Made by a program: the position numbers and the translations under genes
The notes under the pieces: generated by a model
Databases searched by the model: none
Seen by the model: only the letters and a program-made list of their open reading frames with translations
What the model was told of the DNA's origin: nothing
NCBI GenBank assembly: GCA_946555465.1
Contig: CAMNST010000001.1
Coordinates: 1-64,000, forward strand
DNA: 64,000 nucleotides
Origin: an uncultured Clostridia bacterium
Lineage (GTDB): Bacteria; Bacillota; Clostridia; Oscillospirales; Acutalibacteraceae
Reading direction: 5' to 3'
Shown here: piece by piece, positions 43,458 through 53,011 of the stretch
Position numbering within the stretch: position 1 is the first letter of the stretch
How the letters are laid out: every line of letters begins with the position of its first letter

Positions 43458-45674
43458 TTAAAACAGTAAATCCGTTGTTTCGTATTTATCGTTTTGTGCA
43501 ATCGGGTTTCCGTCTTTATCCCAACTTGTTTCAAATGCTTTTGTATATTCACTGCCGTCGGCTGATTTATACTTTCCCGAATCTTTATCATATTTGATAT
43601 ATCCCGAATGATTAAAGCAGATATAACCGTTTGAATCTATGTAACAATTTTCGGCGGGGTAGAAATTATATTTTCTGTCGGTAATATAATACTCTTTTGT
43701 ATCGCCGACTGTGTGGGTTTCATCTTTTACCGTTTTGCTGTAAAAGTAATATTTTTTACCGTCGGAAGTGTAATAGGGGGTGTTATCGGGCTGGGGATAA
43801 AAATAACCGAGTTTATCATAATATCCGCCGTTGATACGAACTTTTTTCTGCCCGTCAGACCCGTTGAAATTAATAATATCAGGTGAATTGCTTATTCTTT
43901 CTGAAGTTATAAAGTTGCCGTATCTGTCATATGCATAAATTTCTTCATACGGCATGCCGATTAAAACAAAGTACCAGTTGTCAAAATGATATTTGGTATT
44001 CATATCGTAAGCGTCAAGAGCAAATTCTTTAAGATTGTCAAATCTGCTTCCGAGTATGCTTATACTGTCTTCAAATTCTTCTTTTGTTTTTTCCGGCACT
44101 TCAATATCCGAGCCGGTGAGTTCTGCTATCTCATAATTTGAAGAATTTGCATTTTTACATATAATTTTATATGTTTCATTAAACTGCGTGTAAAAGTTTT
44201 CGGTTTTTTCATCGGATTTTACAGCAGTTCTTTCATCAGTCATTTTAAAATCCTTTTCGCCGGTAACGTAAGAGTAAGTATACATGCAACTTTCAATTTC
44301 AGAAAGCGAAAAGTCGATATTCAGTCTGTAAGGTACAAGGTTTTTATAGAGATTATACTTTTCTTTTTCGCTAAAAGAGGTTATATCCGGTGAATATAAA
44401 ATATTTTCATTACCGTTTTTTAATTCAATAAATGATAATGAAATACTGTCAAGGCTGTTACCGAAAGTCTTCATAACAGGACAGAGCGTTATTTCGCAGA
44501 ATAACTGATTATAATAGTCTCTGTCAATATCGTTGTTCAGTCTGCTTTCAAAATATTCTGTATATAAATCAATATATGTATTATAGAATCGGTCAATTTC
44601 TGCCGGATCATTATAAATCTCACCTAAAGTTTCTTTGAATTTTTCTTTGTGGTTTTCAAAGTCTTCTTCATACCTTGCTCTTATTTCTTCCCGGCTTTCA
44701 ATGTTATTGAACGAAACGGAAATATCAATAAGATTATGCTCGTAACGATAACCTGTCAGTTCACCTTTATAATCAATTATTTCTCTGAAATCATAGTTGC
44801 TTTTACTGATTAACTCTGCAATTTCTTCTTTGGTGCTGCAATTTTCAGACAAAGCCAGAACATAACTGTAAGCATCTTTATATTCCTGTTTTATTTTGTT
44901 TAAATCAAAATAAGTTTTTACCGAAAAGAGAATACTGCATATAAGTGAAAATGCAAACATAACCATGCATATTCTGCTGCAAAAATTTTTTATTTTGTTA
45001 TCTGTTTTTGTGTTGGTCAGTTTTTTTACCCTAATAAAATATACCAGTGAAAAAAGTGCCGAAAGAAAGGCGAAAGATAATAATGCAAGAATAATGCCGG
45101 CAATTTTTTCTTCATTGGGGTAATTGGCCGGTCCTTGGATTTCTGTTTTAAAGATAAAATCAAAAAGATTTTTTATACTTTGCCCCATAAGTTTGTCGGT
45201 TTCAGTTAATATAAAATAGTTAAAAATACCTGCAGCAATAATGCTTATGTATGAAAAAATCAGGGGAAAGAGTTTGTTCCTTTTAAGTGCAAGAAAACAG
45301 TAACCGTAAATAAGAGCAAACGAAAGACACGATGAACCTAAAAAAAGACCTGTTGTGCCTGCATCGCCAAAGGCAAATTTTTTCAGCAGATAATAAATTA
45401 CACCGAAAATCAAAAGTATAACTGAAAGCAAAATTATGTCAAAAACAGGATTATAATAATCATTGTGAAGTTGGCTGAATTGTTCACGTATTTCATCTGC
45501 GTCACCCATTTCTTCGGTTGCCTTTTTTTCCGAAGTCTGATTATCATATCCGATTTCAGCATAAAAATCGGATTTTTCATCAATATGCTGCTGTAGTTCG
45601 GCAGATACTGATTTTTTTGTATTTAAGTCAAAAATTCTTTCAGTAACCCTGTCAATGTATTCATTTTTATTCAT
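43458..45674 (-). CDS. Large membrane protein with N-terminal HAAS-like domain, PadR-linked
   Basis: 738 aa. The first 75 residues (MNKNEYIDRVTERIF ... EEMGDADEIREQF) match the HAAS/DUF1700 helical domain seen in PadR-controlled membrane proteins. Six hydrophobic helices lie between about 90 and 290. The remaining 450 residues are hydrophilic and rich in Asp, Glu and Tyr, with C-terminal short repeats such as GSDGQKKVRINGGYY, YFYPQPDNTPYYTSDGKKY and NSYIDSNGYICFNHSGYIKY-like blocks, possibly beta hairpins. The protein is preceded by a padR gene 22 bases upstream. Function unknown. Confidence 0.75.
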   Translation of the reverse strand: MNKNEYIDRVTERIFDLNTKKSVSAELQQHIDEKSDFYAEIGYDNQTSEKKATEEMGDADEIREQFSQLHNDYYNPVFDIILLSVILLIFGVIYYLLKKFAFGDAGTTGLFLGSSCLSFALIYGYCFLALKRNKLFPLIFSYISIIAAGIFNYFILTETDKLMGQSIKNLFDFIFKTEIQGPANYPNEEKIAGIILALLSFAFLSALFSLVYFIRVKKLTNTKTDNKIKNFCSRICMVMFAFSLICSILFSVKTYFDLNKIKQEYKDAYSYVLALSENCSTKEEIAELISKSNYDFREIIDYKGELTGYRYEHNLIDISVSFNNIESREEIRARYEEDFENHKEKFKETLGEIYNDPAEIDRFYNTYIDLYTEYFESRLNNDIDRDYYNQLFCEITLCPVMKTFGNSLDSISLSFIELKNGNENILYSPDITSFSEKEKYNLYKNLVPYRLNIDFSLSEIESCMYTYSYVTGEKDFKMTDERTAVKSDEKTENFYTQFNETYKIICKNANSSNYEIAELTGSDIEVPEKTKEEFEDSISILGSRFDNLKEFALDAYDMNTKYHFDNWYFVLIGMPYEEIYAYDRYGNFITSERISNSPDIINFNGSDGQKKVRINGGYYDKLGYFYPQPDNTPYYTSDGKKYYFYSKTVKDETHTVGDTKEYYITDRKYNFYPAENCYIDSNGYICFNHSGYIKYDKDSGKYKSADGSEYTKAFETSWDKDGNPIAQNDKYETTDLLF

Positions 45675-45696
45675 AAATTCTCCTCATGCATTAATT

Positions 45697-46023
45697 TCAG
45701 GCGAAATGTAGAACCTTCCGGACAGTTACGGTAAATTCCTCAAATTCTTCGGTCTTATCCGCAAGCATTTTAAGTCCTTTTTTGGTTATATGGTAATACT
45801 TCTTTCTTCTGCTGCCTGAATTATCCCAATAACTTTCAAGCACATTTTCTTTTTCGAGTGAATGCAGAATAGGATAAAGAGTGCCTTCTTTAAGGCAAAA
45901 AACGTTTTCACTTCTTATTTCAAGTGCTTTAATAATTTTATATCCGTACATATCCTCGCTTTTTAAAACCGATAAAATCATAGTCGGAATTGTACCTGTT
46001 GAAAGGTCTTTGCTTATTTTCAT
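45697..46023 (-). CDS. PadR-family transcriptional regulator
   Basis: About 108 aa from the ATG at 46023 (GGAGG 7 bases upstream; the adjacent ATG at 46026 is closer). PadR winged helix: TGTIPTMILSVLKSEDMYGYKI, LKEGTLYPILHSLEKENVLES, and the wing SRRKKYYHITKKGLK. It probably represses its own operon; HAAS-domain membrane proteins are frequent partners. Confidence 0.9.
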   Translation of the reverse strand: MKISKDLSTGTIPTMILSVLKSEDMYGYKIIKALEIRSENVFCLKEGTLYPILHSLEKENVLESYWDNSGSRRKKYYHITKKGLKMLADKTEEFEEFTVTVRKVLHFA

Positions 46024-46052
46024 CATTTTACCTCCATAAAATAAATTATCAT

Positions 46053-46080
46053 CCATATATAGATATCCTATACATAGATG
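46053..46080 (-). promoter_or_regulatory. Candidate PadR operator
   Basis: On the minus strand, two similar blocks CTATGTATAG and CTATATATG separated by five bases lie 30-57 bases before the padR start. Such AT-rich dyads are typical PadR autoregulatory sites. Confidence 0.4.
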
Positions 46081-46109
46081 ATAACAAATTTATGCCGTTA
46101 TGTCAATCA

Positions 46110-47507
46110 TTACTCTTTTTCTTTGAGTTTTCTGCCCATAAGAACGCCCATAACGCTCGCCATCATAAGTCCTCTTGTCCAGCCCGATGAGTCACCGAGG
46201 CAGTGGAGGCCTTTGATATTGGTATCAAGGTTTTCATCCATTTTTACCTTGTTGCTGTAAAATTTAAGTTCAGGGCTGTAGAGAAGGGTTTCGGTTGATG
46301 CAAAACCGGGAACAACAATATCAAGCATTTTTATAAATTCAATAATATTCGTCATTGCGCGATAGGGCATTGCAGCAGTGATATCACCGGCAACCGCATC
46401 TTTGAGTGTCGGTTTAACATTGCTTTTGCTGAGTTCATGCTGCCATGTTCTCTTTCCGTCAAGTATATCGCCGAAACGCTGAACCATAATATGGCCCGCA
46501 CCAAGCATATTTGTGAGTTCGCCGACTTTCTGAGCATATTCAATGGGCTGGTTGAACGGTTCGGTAAAATTGTGGCTTACAAGAATGGCAAGGTTTGTGT
46601 TTGTGCTTTTTTTGTCTTTAAAACTGTGACCGTTTACAACAGCAAGATCATTGTCGTAATTTTCCTGGGCAACAAATCCTCCCGGATTCTGGCAGAATGT
46701 GCGCACCTTGTTTTTCCATGGTCTCGGATATCCGATTAATTTTGATTCATAAAGGGTTTCGTTAACCTTTTCCATAACTTCGTTTCGGCATTCAACACGA
46801 ACGCCGATGTCAACCGTTCCCGGCTTGTGGGCAATATGATGCTCTGCACACAGTTTTTCAAGCCAGTCTGCGCCTCTTCTGCCTGTTGCAATTACAACTT
46901 CATCTGCTGTAATTTCTTTATCATTGCCGTTGTCGTCAATAATTACACCTTTGCAGATTGTATCCTCAAGAATAATATTTCTGCATTCGGTTAAAAACAT
47001 CATATCAACGCCGTTTTCTGCAAGGTATGTCTGAATTTTATAATACAATTCCTGTGCTTTTTCTGTTCCGAGGTGGCGAATAGGACAGTCAACAAGTTTC
47101 AGTCCTGCTTTAATTGCATTTTTGCGTATTTCTTTAATTGCATCACCGGTGCCGACACCCTCAATTTTTGTGTCAGCTCCGAATTCAAGATAAATTTTAT
47201 CTGTATAGTCAATCAGTTCCTGCGCAAATTCTTCGCCTATGAGCATTGGCAAATCTCCGCCGACTTCATAACTCAGACTGAGTTTTCCGTCGGAAAATGC
47301 ACCTGCTCCTGAAAAACCGGTTGTAATTGCGCAACTCGGTTTGCAGTTTACACAGTGGCCTGTTTCGCTTTTGGGACAGTGCCTTTTTTCAACGGGTTTG
47401 CCCTTTTCAATTAGCAGTATTTTTTTCTTTGAGTTCAGTTTTTTGAGTTCAAGTGCCGTGAATATTCCTGCCGGTCCCGAACCGACAATTATAAGGTCAT
47501 AATCCAT
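46110..47507 (-). CDS. FAD-dependent dehydrogenase, COG2509 family
   Basis: About 465 aa from the ATG at 47507 (AAAGGAG 8-9 bases upstream). The FAD-binding DYDLIIVGSGPAGIFTALEL opens the protein, with KPVEKRHCPKSETGHCVNCKP containing four closely spaced cysteines, and GDSSGWTRGLMMASVMG at the C-terminal FAD site. Members are widespread in anaerobes, but their reaction is unknown. The frame is open upstream through the leader hairpin, by chance. Confidence 0.85.
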   Translation of the reverse strand: MDYDLIIVGSGPAGIFTALELKKLNSKKKILLIEKGKPVEKRHCPKSETGHCVNCKPSCAITTGFSGAGAFSDGKLSLSYEVGGDLPMLIGEEFAQELIDYTDKIYLEFGADTKIEGVGTGDAIKEIRKNAIKAGLKLVDCPIRHLGTEKAQELYYKIQTYLAENGVDMMFLTECRNIILEDTICKGVIIDDNGNDKEITADEVVIATGRRGADWLEKLCAEHHIAHKPGTVDIGVRVECRNEVMEKVNETLYESKLIGYPRPWKNKVRTFCQNPGGFVAQENYDNDLAVVNGHSFKDKKSTNTNLAILVSHNFTEPFNQPIEYAQKVGELTNMLGAGHIMVQRFGDILDGKRTWQHELSKSNVKPTLKDAVAGDITAAMPYRAMTNIIEFIKMLDIVVPGFASTETLLYSPELKFYSNKVKMDENLDTNIKGLHCLGDSSGWTRGLMMASVMGVLMGRKLKEKE

Positions 47508-47531
47508 ACTTTTATCTCCTTTAAACTGCAT

Positions 47532-47559
47532 AAAAAAAGACCGAACTGCAACAGTTCGG
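47532..47559 (-). terminator. Intrinsic terminator inside the leader of the COG2509 gene
   Basis: On the minus strand CCGAACTG-TTG-CAGTTCGG (47559-47541) is followed by TCTTTTTTT (47538-47532). It lies between the promoter and the ribosome site of its own gene, so it may work as an attenuator. Confidence 0.7.
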
Positions 47560-47589
47560 CTACTCGTTTTTTGCTCTCTATTGCATACC

Positions 47590-47618
47590 ATACTAACATG
47601 TTTTCGTAAATTTGTCAA
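47590..47618 (-). promoter_or_regulatory. Promoter of the COG2509 gene
   Basis: On the minus strand, TTGACA (47618-47613), 17 bases, TAGTAT (47595-47590). The leader to the ATG is about 75 bases and contains the terminator hairpin. Confidence 0.7.
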
Positions 47619-47686
47619 ATAATTCGTCTTTTGAGGTATAAAAACTGCATTTTTGATGGTTAAATTACTATTGGTTTTTCGAGAAC

Positions 47687-47715
47687 TTGCATAACTTATT
47701 TTTATCTGTTATAAT
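47687..47715 (+). promoter_or_regulatory. Promoter of the S26 peptidase/ABC operon
   Basis: TTGCAT (47687-47692), 17 bases, TATAAT (47710-47715), 31 bases before the ATG. Confidence 0.65.
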
Positions 47716-47745
47716 CAAAATAACTATTGTGACAGGAGTATCGTT

Positions 47746-48201
47746 ATGGATGAATTAAGTTCGCTTAAAGAAATACTTGATACGGTCGGAACTTATACGG
47801 GACTTACTATGGGAAGTTCCATGCAGCCTTTAATTCATCAGCAGCGTGACAATATCATTGTTGTTAAAAATAAAGGCAGGCTGAAAAAATATGATATTGC
47901 GGTTTATGTAACTCCTAAGGGTAAATATATTATGCACAGAGTTATCAAAGTTTGCGATGACCATTATGTTATTATCGGTGATAACCGAACAGAAAAAGAA
48001 TATGTTACAGATGATATGATTTGCGGCGTTCTTGCAGGATTTTATAAAAACGGAAAGCATTATATTGACTGTGAAAAGTCGAAGGCTTATAAATTATATT
48101 CCCGCTTATGGGTGGCGCTTTTACCGATAAGACCCATTATTGTTTTTGCGATGCGAGGATTCGGATGGATAAAAAAGCATATATTCAAAAAAGGAGTATA
48201 G
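47746..48201 (+). CDS. S24/S26-family signal-peptidase-like protein
   Basis: 151 aa. LTMGSSMQPLI carries the Ser nucleophile of S26 peptidases; IMHRVIKV has a His where bacterial enzymes have the Lys and ER/archaeal-type enzymes a His; VIIGDNRTE is the GDN motif. The C terminus is hydrophobic (LWVALLPIRPIIVFAM), probably a membrane anchor. The next gene, an ABC exporter, starts one base after the stop: such pairs process and export small peptides in Firmicutes. No precursor peptide is evident nearby. Confidence 0.8.
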   Translation: MDELSSLKEILDTVGTYTGLTMGSSMQPLIHQQRDNIIVVKNKGRLKKYDIAVYVTPKGKYIMHRVIKVCDDHYVIIGDNRTEKEYVTDDMICGVLAGFYKNGKHYIDCEKSKAYKLYSRLWVALLPIRPIIVFAMRGFGWIKKHIFKKGV

Positions 48202-48202
48202 A

Positions 48203-49894
48203 TTGAAAAATAAAAAAATCAACAGTGAATCGGATATGGCTGTTCTCAGATGGGTGTTTTCTGCCTGCAGAAAGCAGATACCGATTATTATATTTTTAAT
48301 TGCGGTTAATGCCGTTCATGGTGTTACATCGGTGTTTTTTGCCGGCTTTTCAAAAAAAGTTATTGATGCTGCAACCGTTGACGGCGGTGATTTCAACATT
48401 GTAATTAAATTTGCCCTTGCCCTTCTCGGTGTAGTAATTCTTCAAATGATTTTAAGTATTATAAGAAGTTGTGTTTCCGAAAGATGCAAGGCAAGAATTG
48501 ATATAATTCTGAAACGTCATCTTCTTGATCAGATTATGGCCAAGGACTATGCAAGTGTAACAAAATATCATACCGGAGAACTGCAGAACAGGCTTTTTAA
48601 TGATGTTAATGTTGTAAGCGACGGTTTTACAAAGATAATTCCTCAGTGCGTTTTCTTTGTAACAAAACTTATAAGTTCGCTTATTTATCTTATTGTTATT
48701 AACAAGATTTTTGCTTTGATTTTTGTTGTGGGCGGCTGTTTTGTTTTTGCTGTTACCCAACTTTTCAGAAAAACCTTAAAGCGTCTTCATAAACGCGTTC
48801 AGGAAACAGAAGGAAAAACACGTTCATTTATTCAGGAAACGCTTTCAAATCTTCTTGTAATAAAGGCTTTTGCTGTTGAGGATAAAATTGATGCGCATTC
48901 GGATGCCCTTCAGGAAGAGAATTTTATTGCAAAAATGAAACGTAGAAATTTCGGTATCTATGCCAATACCGGGCTTAATGCAGTTTTTAATGTAGGTACG
49001 GTATTTGCCGTCACTTTCGGCGCTTATGGAATTCTCAGACTCGGAATGACATACGGCACTGTAACTGCCATGATTCATCTTGTTGATCAGGTTCAGTATC
49101 CGTTTGCATCTCTTTCAAATGTTATGCCGCAGTATTTCTCGCTTATCGCTTCTGCAGAAAGGCTTATGGAAATTGATGACATTGAAGATGAGGGCAGTTT
49201 TAACGGTCAGAAAATTGATGTTGAGGCAGTATATGACAGGATGAAATCCATAGAATTTAACAATATCTCTTTTAAATATGACCGTGATGTTATTCTTAAT
49301 GAAACATCACTGACTGTCAATAAAGGCGATTTTGTTGCAATAATGGGAATTTCGGGAATCGGAAAAAGCACGCTTCTTAAACTTCTTCTCGGTGTTTTTT
49401 CTGTTCAGTCGGGTGAAATTTATATTGACTGTGAAAATGAACATATTCCTGTTGACAGATATACAAGAAAAATATTTTCGTATGTGCCGCAGGGCAATAT
49501 GCTTATTTCGGGCACAATAAAAGAAAATTTAACTTTTATCAATGATGATGTAACAGATGAGGAAATTGAACAGGCAGTAAAAATAAGTTGTGCAAAACAG
49601 TTTATTGATGAACTTCCGCTTGGTCTGGAAACAATTATAGGCGAAAAAGGTTTGGGGTTATCAGAGGGTCAGGTTCAAAGGCTTGCGATAGCAAGAAGCA
49701 TTCTTGCCAAATCGCCGGTTATTTTGCTTGATGAGGCAACATCGGCGCTTGATGATGCAACGGAAAGAGAATTTTTAACCAATCTCAGAAAACTGAAAGA
49801 TGTAACCTGTATTATAGTTTCGCATAAAAAGGCAGCACTTGAAATCTGCAATAAGCATATTCAAATTATAGATAATAGAATAGTGGAGGAATAA
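48203..49894 (+). CDS. ABC exporter, fused membrane and ATPase domains
   Basis: 563 aa with a TTG start (AAGGAG 6 bases upstream). Six membrane helices in residues 1-310, then ATPase: Walker A MGISGIGKSTLL, Q-loop VPQGN, signature LSEGQVQRLAIARS (first residue L instead of S-G-G-Q pattern, reading LSEGQ), Walker B VILLDEATSALDD and switch VSHKKA. Type IV exporter architecture, probably a homodimer. It follows the S26 peptidase gene and precedes a GH2 gene by 2 bases. Confidence 0.88.
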   Translation: MKNKKINSESDMAVLRWVFSACRKQIPIIIFLIAVNAVHGVTSVFFAGFSKKVIDAATVDGGDFNIVIKFALALLGVVILQMILSIIRSCVSERCKARIDIILKRHLLDQIMAKDYASVTKYHTGELQNRLFNDVNVVSDGFTKIIPQCVFFVTKLISSLIYLIVINKIFALIFVVGGCFVFAVTQLFRKTLKRLHKRVQETEGKTRSFIQETLSNLLVIKAFAVEDKIDAHSDALQEENFIAKMKRRNFGIYANTGLNAVFNVGTVFAVTFGAYGILRLGMTYGTVTAMIHLVDQVQYPFASLSNVMPQYFSLIASAERLMEIDDIEDEGSFNGQKIDVEAVYDRMKSIEFNNISFKYDRDVILNETSLTVNKGDFVAIMGISGIGKSTLLKLLLGVFSVQSGEIYIDCENEHIPVDRYTRKIFSYVPQGNMLISGTIKENLTFINDDVTDEEIEQAVKISCAKQFIDELPLGLETIIGEKGLGLSEGQVQRLAIARSILAKSPVILLDEATSALDDATEREFLTNLRKLKDVTCIIVSHKKAALEICNKHIQIIDNRIVEE

Positions 49895-49896
49895 AA

Positions 49897-51600
49897 ATGT
49901 TACCTACAAAATGGAGCAGAAGTTTTGACAGAGAACACCCCTTGCCGGAATACCCCAGACCTCAGTTTGTAAGAGACAGTTATATTAATCTTAATGGTAT
50001 GTGGAATTTTGCCATTAAACACACTGCCTCAATTCCTTTCAACTTTCCCGGAACAATAGTTGTTCCGTTTTCTCCCGAAACCGAACTCTCAGGTGTTTAT
50101 AAAACATTGGCAGCAGGAGATTATCTTTTCTATGAAAAGAATTTTGTTCTGCCCGAAGGTTTTAATAAAGGCAGAGTGTTCATTAACTTCGGTGCTGTAG
50201 ATCAGATTGCTACTGTTTTTCTTAATGATAAAATGGTTGGCGGGCATAAGGGCGGATATACTCCGTTTACCTGTGAGTTAACTGATTATATTCTTCCTGA
50301 AGGTGAAGAAAATCAACTTGTTGTAAGGGTGCAGGATTTTACCGACCGCAATTCGTATTCACGCGGAAAGCAGAAAACCAAACGCGGCGGAATTTGGTAT
50401 TCACCTCAAAGCGGAATCTGGCAGTCTGTATGGCTGGAATCAACGCCGAAAGAATATCTTGAAAGCGTAAAAATTACTCCCGACTATGATAATGCACAGG
50501 TTGAATTTGAATATTTCGGTACGGATGATGTTGAAGTTTTAATTTATGACGGTGATAATTTAATTGCCGACACTTCGGATAAAATTGTAAAAATACCCGA
50601 TTTTAAATCATGGTCGCCTGAATCTCCGTTTCTTTATGATGTTGTATTCAAAGCGTGCGGCGAGGAAATTAAATCCTATTTCGGTATGCGAAAGTTTTCT
50701 GTTGACACCGATTCCAAGGGATTAAAACGCCTGTTCCTTAATAACAAACCTTATTTTCACAACGGTCTGCTTGATCAGGGTTATTATCCGGACGGATTTC
50801 TTACCCCTCCGACAAACCAGGCTATGGAGAATGATGTTTTATTTGCAAAAAAAGCGGGTTTCAATATGCTGAGAAAGCATATTAAAATCGAACCGCTTCT
50901 CTGGTATCATTACTGTGATGTCAACGGTATTCTTGTATGGCAGGATATGGTTAACGGCGGTGGTGAGTACGGACTGGAAGTATCCGTAATCCCATTTATC
51001 GGAATTACTCTTGACGACAGAAATTACAGTCTTTTTCACAGAACAGACAAAGAGGGAAGAAACCTTTATTATCAGGAACTTGAAGAAACCGTAAACCATC
51101 TTTATAACTGCCCGTGCATTGCATTGTGGGTGCCTTTTAACGAAGGCTGGGGTCAGTTTGACAGTGAGAAGGCTTATAATAAGGTTAAAGAACTTGATCA
51201 TACAAGAGTTATTGATTCAACTTCAGGCTGGCATGATATGGGGCACAGTGATGTTATTTCAAAGCATATTTATTTCACGCCGATAAAAGTCAAGGCAGGA
51301 GACAGACCTTATTTGCTTTCGGAGTTCGGGGGTCTCGGGCTGAGAATACATAACCATACTTTTAATAACAAAATGTTTGGTTATAAAGTTTACCGTTCAA
51401 AGGATTCTTTAACTAAGGCGTATTCAAAACTTTATAACAATGTAATTATTCCACAAATCAAAGACGGTTTGTCGGCAACGGTATACACCCAGATTACCGA
51501 TGTTGAAGATGAACTTAACGGTCTTATGACTTATGACAGAGAAATTATCAAAATTGATATGGATGAACTAAAAAATATAAACGAAAGGGTAAAAATATAA
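49897..51600 (+). CDS. GH2-family beta-glycosidase
   Basis: 567 aa, cytoplasmic. N-terminal sugar-binding jelly-roll ([18 protein letters not shown]), immunoglobulin-like middle, and a TIM barrel with the acid/base Glu in [12 protein letters not shown] and the nucleophile Glu in [13 protein letters not shown]2 includes beta-galactosidase, beta-glucuronidase and beta-mannosidase; the short form without a C-terminal domain resembles uncharacterised clostridial members. Its TAA overlaps the cyclophilin ATG. Confidence 0.87.
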   Translation: MLPTKWSRSFDREHPLPEYPRPQFVRDSYINLNGMWNFAIKHTASIPFNFPGTIVVPFSPETELSGVYKTLAAGDYLFYEKNFVLPEGFNKGRVFINFGAVDQIATVFLNDKMVGGHKGGYTPFTCELTDYILPEGEENQLVVRVQDFTDRNSYSRGKQKTKRGGIWYSPQSGIWQSVWLESTPKEYLESVKITPDYDNAQVEFEYFGTDDVEVLIYDGDNLIADTSDKIVKIPDFKSWSPESPFLYDVVFKACGEEIKSYFGMRKFSVDTDSKGLKRLFLNNKPYFHNGLLDQGYYPDGFLTPPTNQAMENDVLFAKKAGFNMLRKHIKIEPLLWYHYCDVNGILVWQDMVNGGGEYGLEVSVIPFIGITLDDRNYSLFHRTDKEGRNLYYQELEETVNHLYNCPCIALWVPFNEGWGQFDSEKAYNKVKELDHTRVIDSTSGWHDMGHSDVISKHIYFTPIKVKAGDRPYLLSEFGGLGLRIHNHTFNNKMFGYKVYRSKDSLTKAYSKLYNNVIIPQIKDGLSATVYTQITDVEDELNGLMTYDREIIKIDMDELKNINERVKI

Positions 51601-52160
51601 TGGCAAAAGCAATCATCAAAACCAACAAAGGAAATATGACTTTTATTCTTAATGAAACAGCAGCACCCAAGACTGTTGAAAATTTTGTAACCCATGCAAA
51701 AAACGGTTATTATGACGGGCTTATTTTTCACAGAGTTATAAAAGATTTTATGATTCAGGGCGGCGATCCGACAGGAACCGGCTGCGGAGGAGAATCCATA
51801 TGGGGCAAATCATTTGAAGATGAATTTTCCATTGATGCAAGAAATTATTACGGCGCGCTTTCGATGGCTAACAGCGGTCCTAATACAAATGGTTCTCAGT
51901 TCTTTATTGTTCAGGCTAAATCAGTTCCCGAGTCTCTCATTTCCCAAATGGAAGGTTTAAAAGACAATGGCTATCCGCAGGAGATAATTGATACCTATAA
52001 AGAACGCGGAGGAACACCGTGGCTTGATTTCCACCATACTGTTTTCGGTATGATTTGCGAGGGCGAAGATGTGCTTGAGGATATAGCAGCAACAAAAACA
52101 GGTATGGCTGACAAGCCTGTTTTTGATGTTGTTATTGAAACAATAGAAATAGAAGATTAA
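51600..52160 (+). CDS. Cyclophilin-type peptidyl-prolyl isomerase
   Basis: 186 aa, no signal peptide. Cyclophilin core: [37 protein letters not shown] and [17 protein letters not shown]. An insertion between residues about 106 and 140 ([17 protein letters not shown]) is common in clostridial forms. It catalyses cis-trans proline isomerisation in the cytosol. Confidence 0.93.
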   Translation: MAKAIIKTNKGNMTFILNETAAPKTVENFVTHAKNGYYDGLIFHRVIKDFMIQGGDPTGTGCGGESIWGKSFEDEFSIDARNYYGALSMANSGPNTNGSQFFIVQAKSVPESLISQMEGLKDNGYPQEIIDTYKERGGTPWLDFHHTVFGMICEGEDVLEDIAATKTGMADKPVFDVVIETIEIED

Positions 52161-52175
52161 TTCTGACAAATTAAA

Positions 52176-52214
52176 CCCCATTCACAGCTTATAATGTGAA
52201 TGGGGTGTTTTTTT
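52176..52214 (+). terminator. Terminator overlapping the spoIIGA translation start
   Basis: CCCCATTCACA (52176-52186) pairs with TGTGAATGGGG (52195-52205), followed by TGTTTTTTT. The GGGGTG in the 3' arm is the only plausible Shine-Dalgarno for the spoIIGA TTG at 52213, which itself lies at the end of the T-run. Confidence 0.8.
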
Positions 52215-53001
52215 GGTAATATATGTAGATGTTCTTTTTGTTGTAAATTTTTTTATTACATATCTGCTTCTCCTTTTCACCCGTCTTGTCACGAAGTCAG
52301 ACGCAAAAAGTTACAGACTGCTTTTATCTGCCTTTATCGGAGGGTGTTATTCGCTTGTGATACTTGCCGATGAACTTCATTTTATGCTGAATGTTCTTTT
52401 TAAAATTCTCATATCGGCAGTACTGGTGATTGTGGCGTTCGGGTTTAAAAGAGTGCTGTTTTTTGCAAAAACAATGGCAATCTTTTATTTTTCAAATATG
52501 CTTTTTTTGGGTGTTATATTTGCTGTATGGCTTGCATTTAAACCGGGTGGGGTTGTTATTAATAATGACACGGTTTATTTTGATATATCGGCAAAAATCC
52601 TTCTTATTGCTGCAGGGGCGGCCTATGTTATATCTGCATTGATAATAAAAATCCATAACCGAACAGCGGGCAAAGGTGAGATATATACATTGACTGTTTT
52701 TAAAGGGGAAGAAAAAATAACGCTCTTTGCTTTTGCTGACAGCGGAAACAAACTGAAAGAACCTTTTTCCGACTATCCTGTAATCATAGCAGACAGTTCA
52801 AAAATTTCTTTTGAAACCGAAAGAATTATTCCATATAACACAGTAGGGGGTGAGGGTTTGCTTAAAGCATTTAAGCCTGATAAAGTTGTTATTTCATCGG
52901 GCGGGAAGTCGTATGAAACGAGGAATGTTTATATAGCGATGTCCGAAATAGACTCAAAAGAATTTTCTGCAATATTAAATACGGAACTATTAAATATCTG
53001 A
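52213..53001 (+). CDS. spoIIGA: SpoIIGA, pro-sigma-E processing protease
   Basis: 262 aa. The N-terminal half has five membrane helices (MVIYVDVLFVVNFFITYLLL is the family start, which supports the TTG at 52213). The C-terminal aspartic protease domain has FADSGNKLKEPFS with the catalytic Asp. In the mother cell SpoIIGA removes the SigE pro-sequence. sigE follows after 10 bases, as in Bacillus and clostridia. Confidence 0.93.
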   Translation: MVIYVDVLFVVNFFITYLLLLFTRLVTKSDAKSYRLLLSAFIGGCYSLVILADELHFMLNVLFKILISAVLVIVAFGFKRVLFFAKTMAIFYFSNMLFLGVIFAVWLAFKPGGVVINNDTVYFDISAKILLIAAGAAYVISALIIKIHNRTAGKGEIYTLTVFKGEEKITLFAFADSGNKLKEPFSDYPVIIADSSKISFETERIIPYNTVGGEGLLKAFKPDKVVISSGGKSYETRNVYIAMSEIDSKEFSAILNTELLNI

Positions 53002-53011
53002 GGTGTTATAA

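Noticed and set aside
46110-47618. Long N-terminal form of the COG2509 protein starting at 47618
   Set aside because: The extra 37 residues read through the promoter -10 and the leader hairpin; the ATG at 47507 has a good ribosome site and opens the FAD motif.
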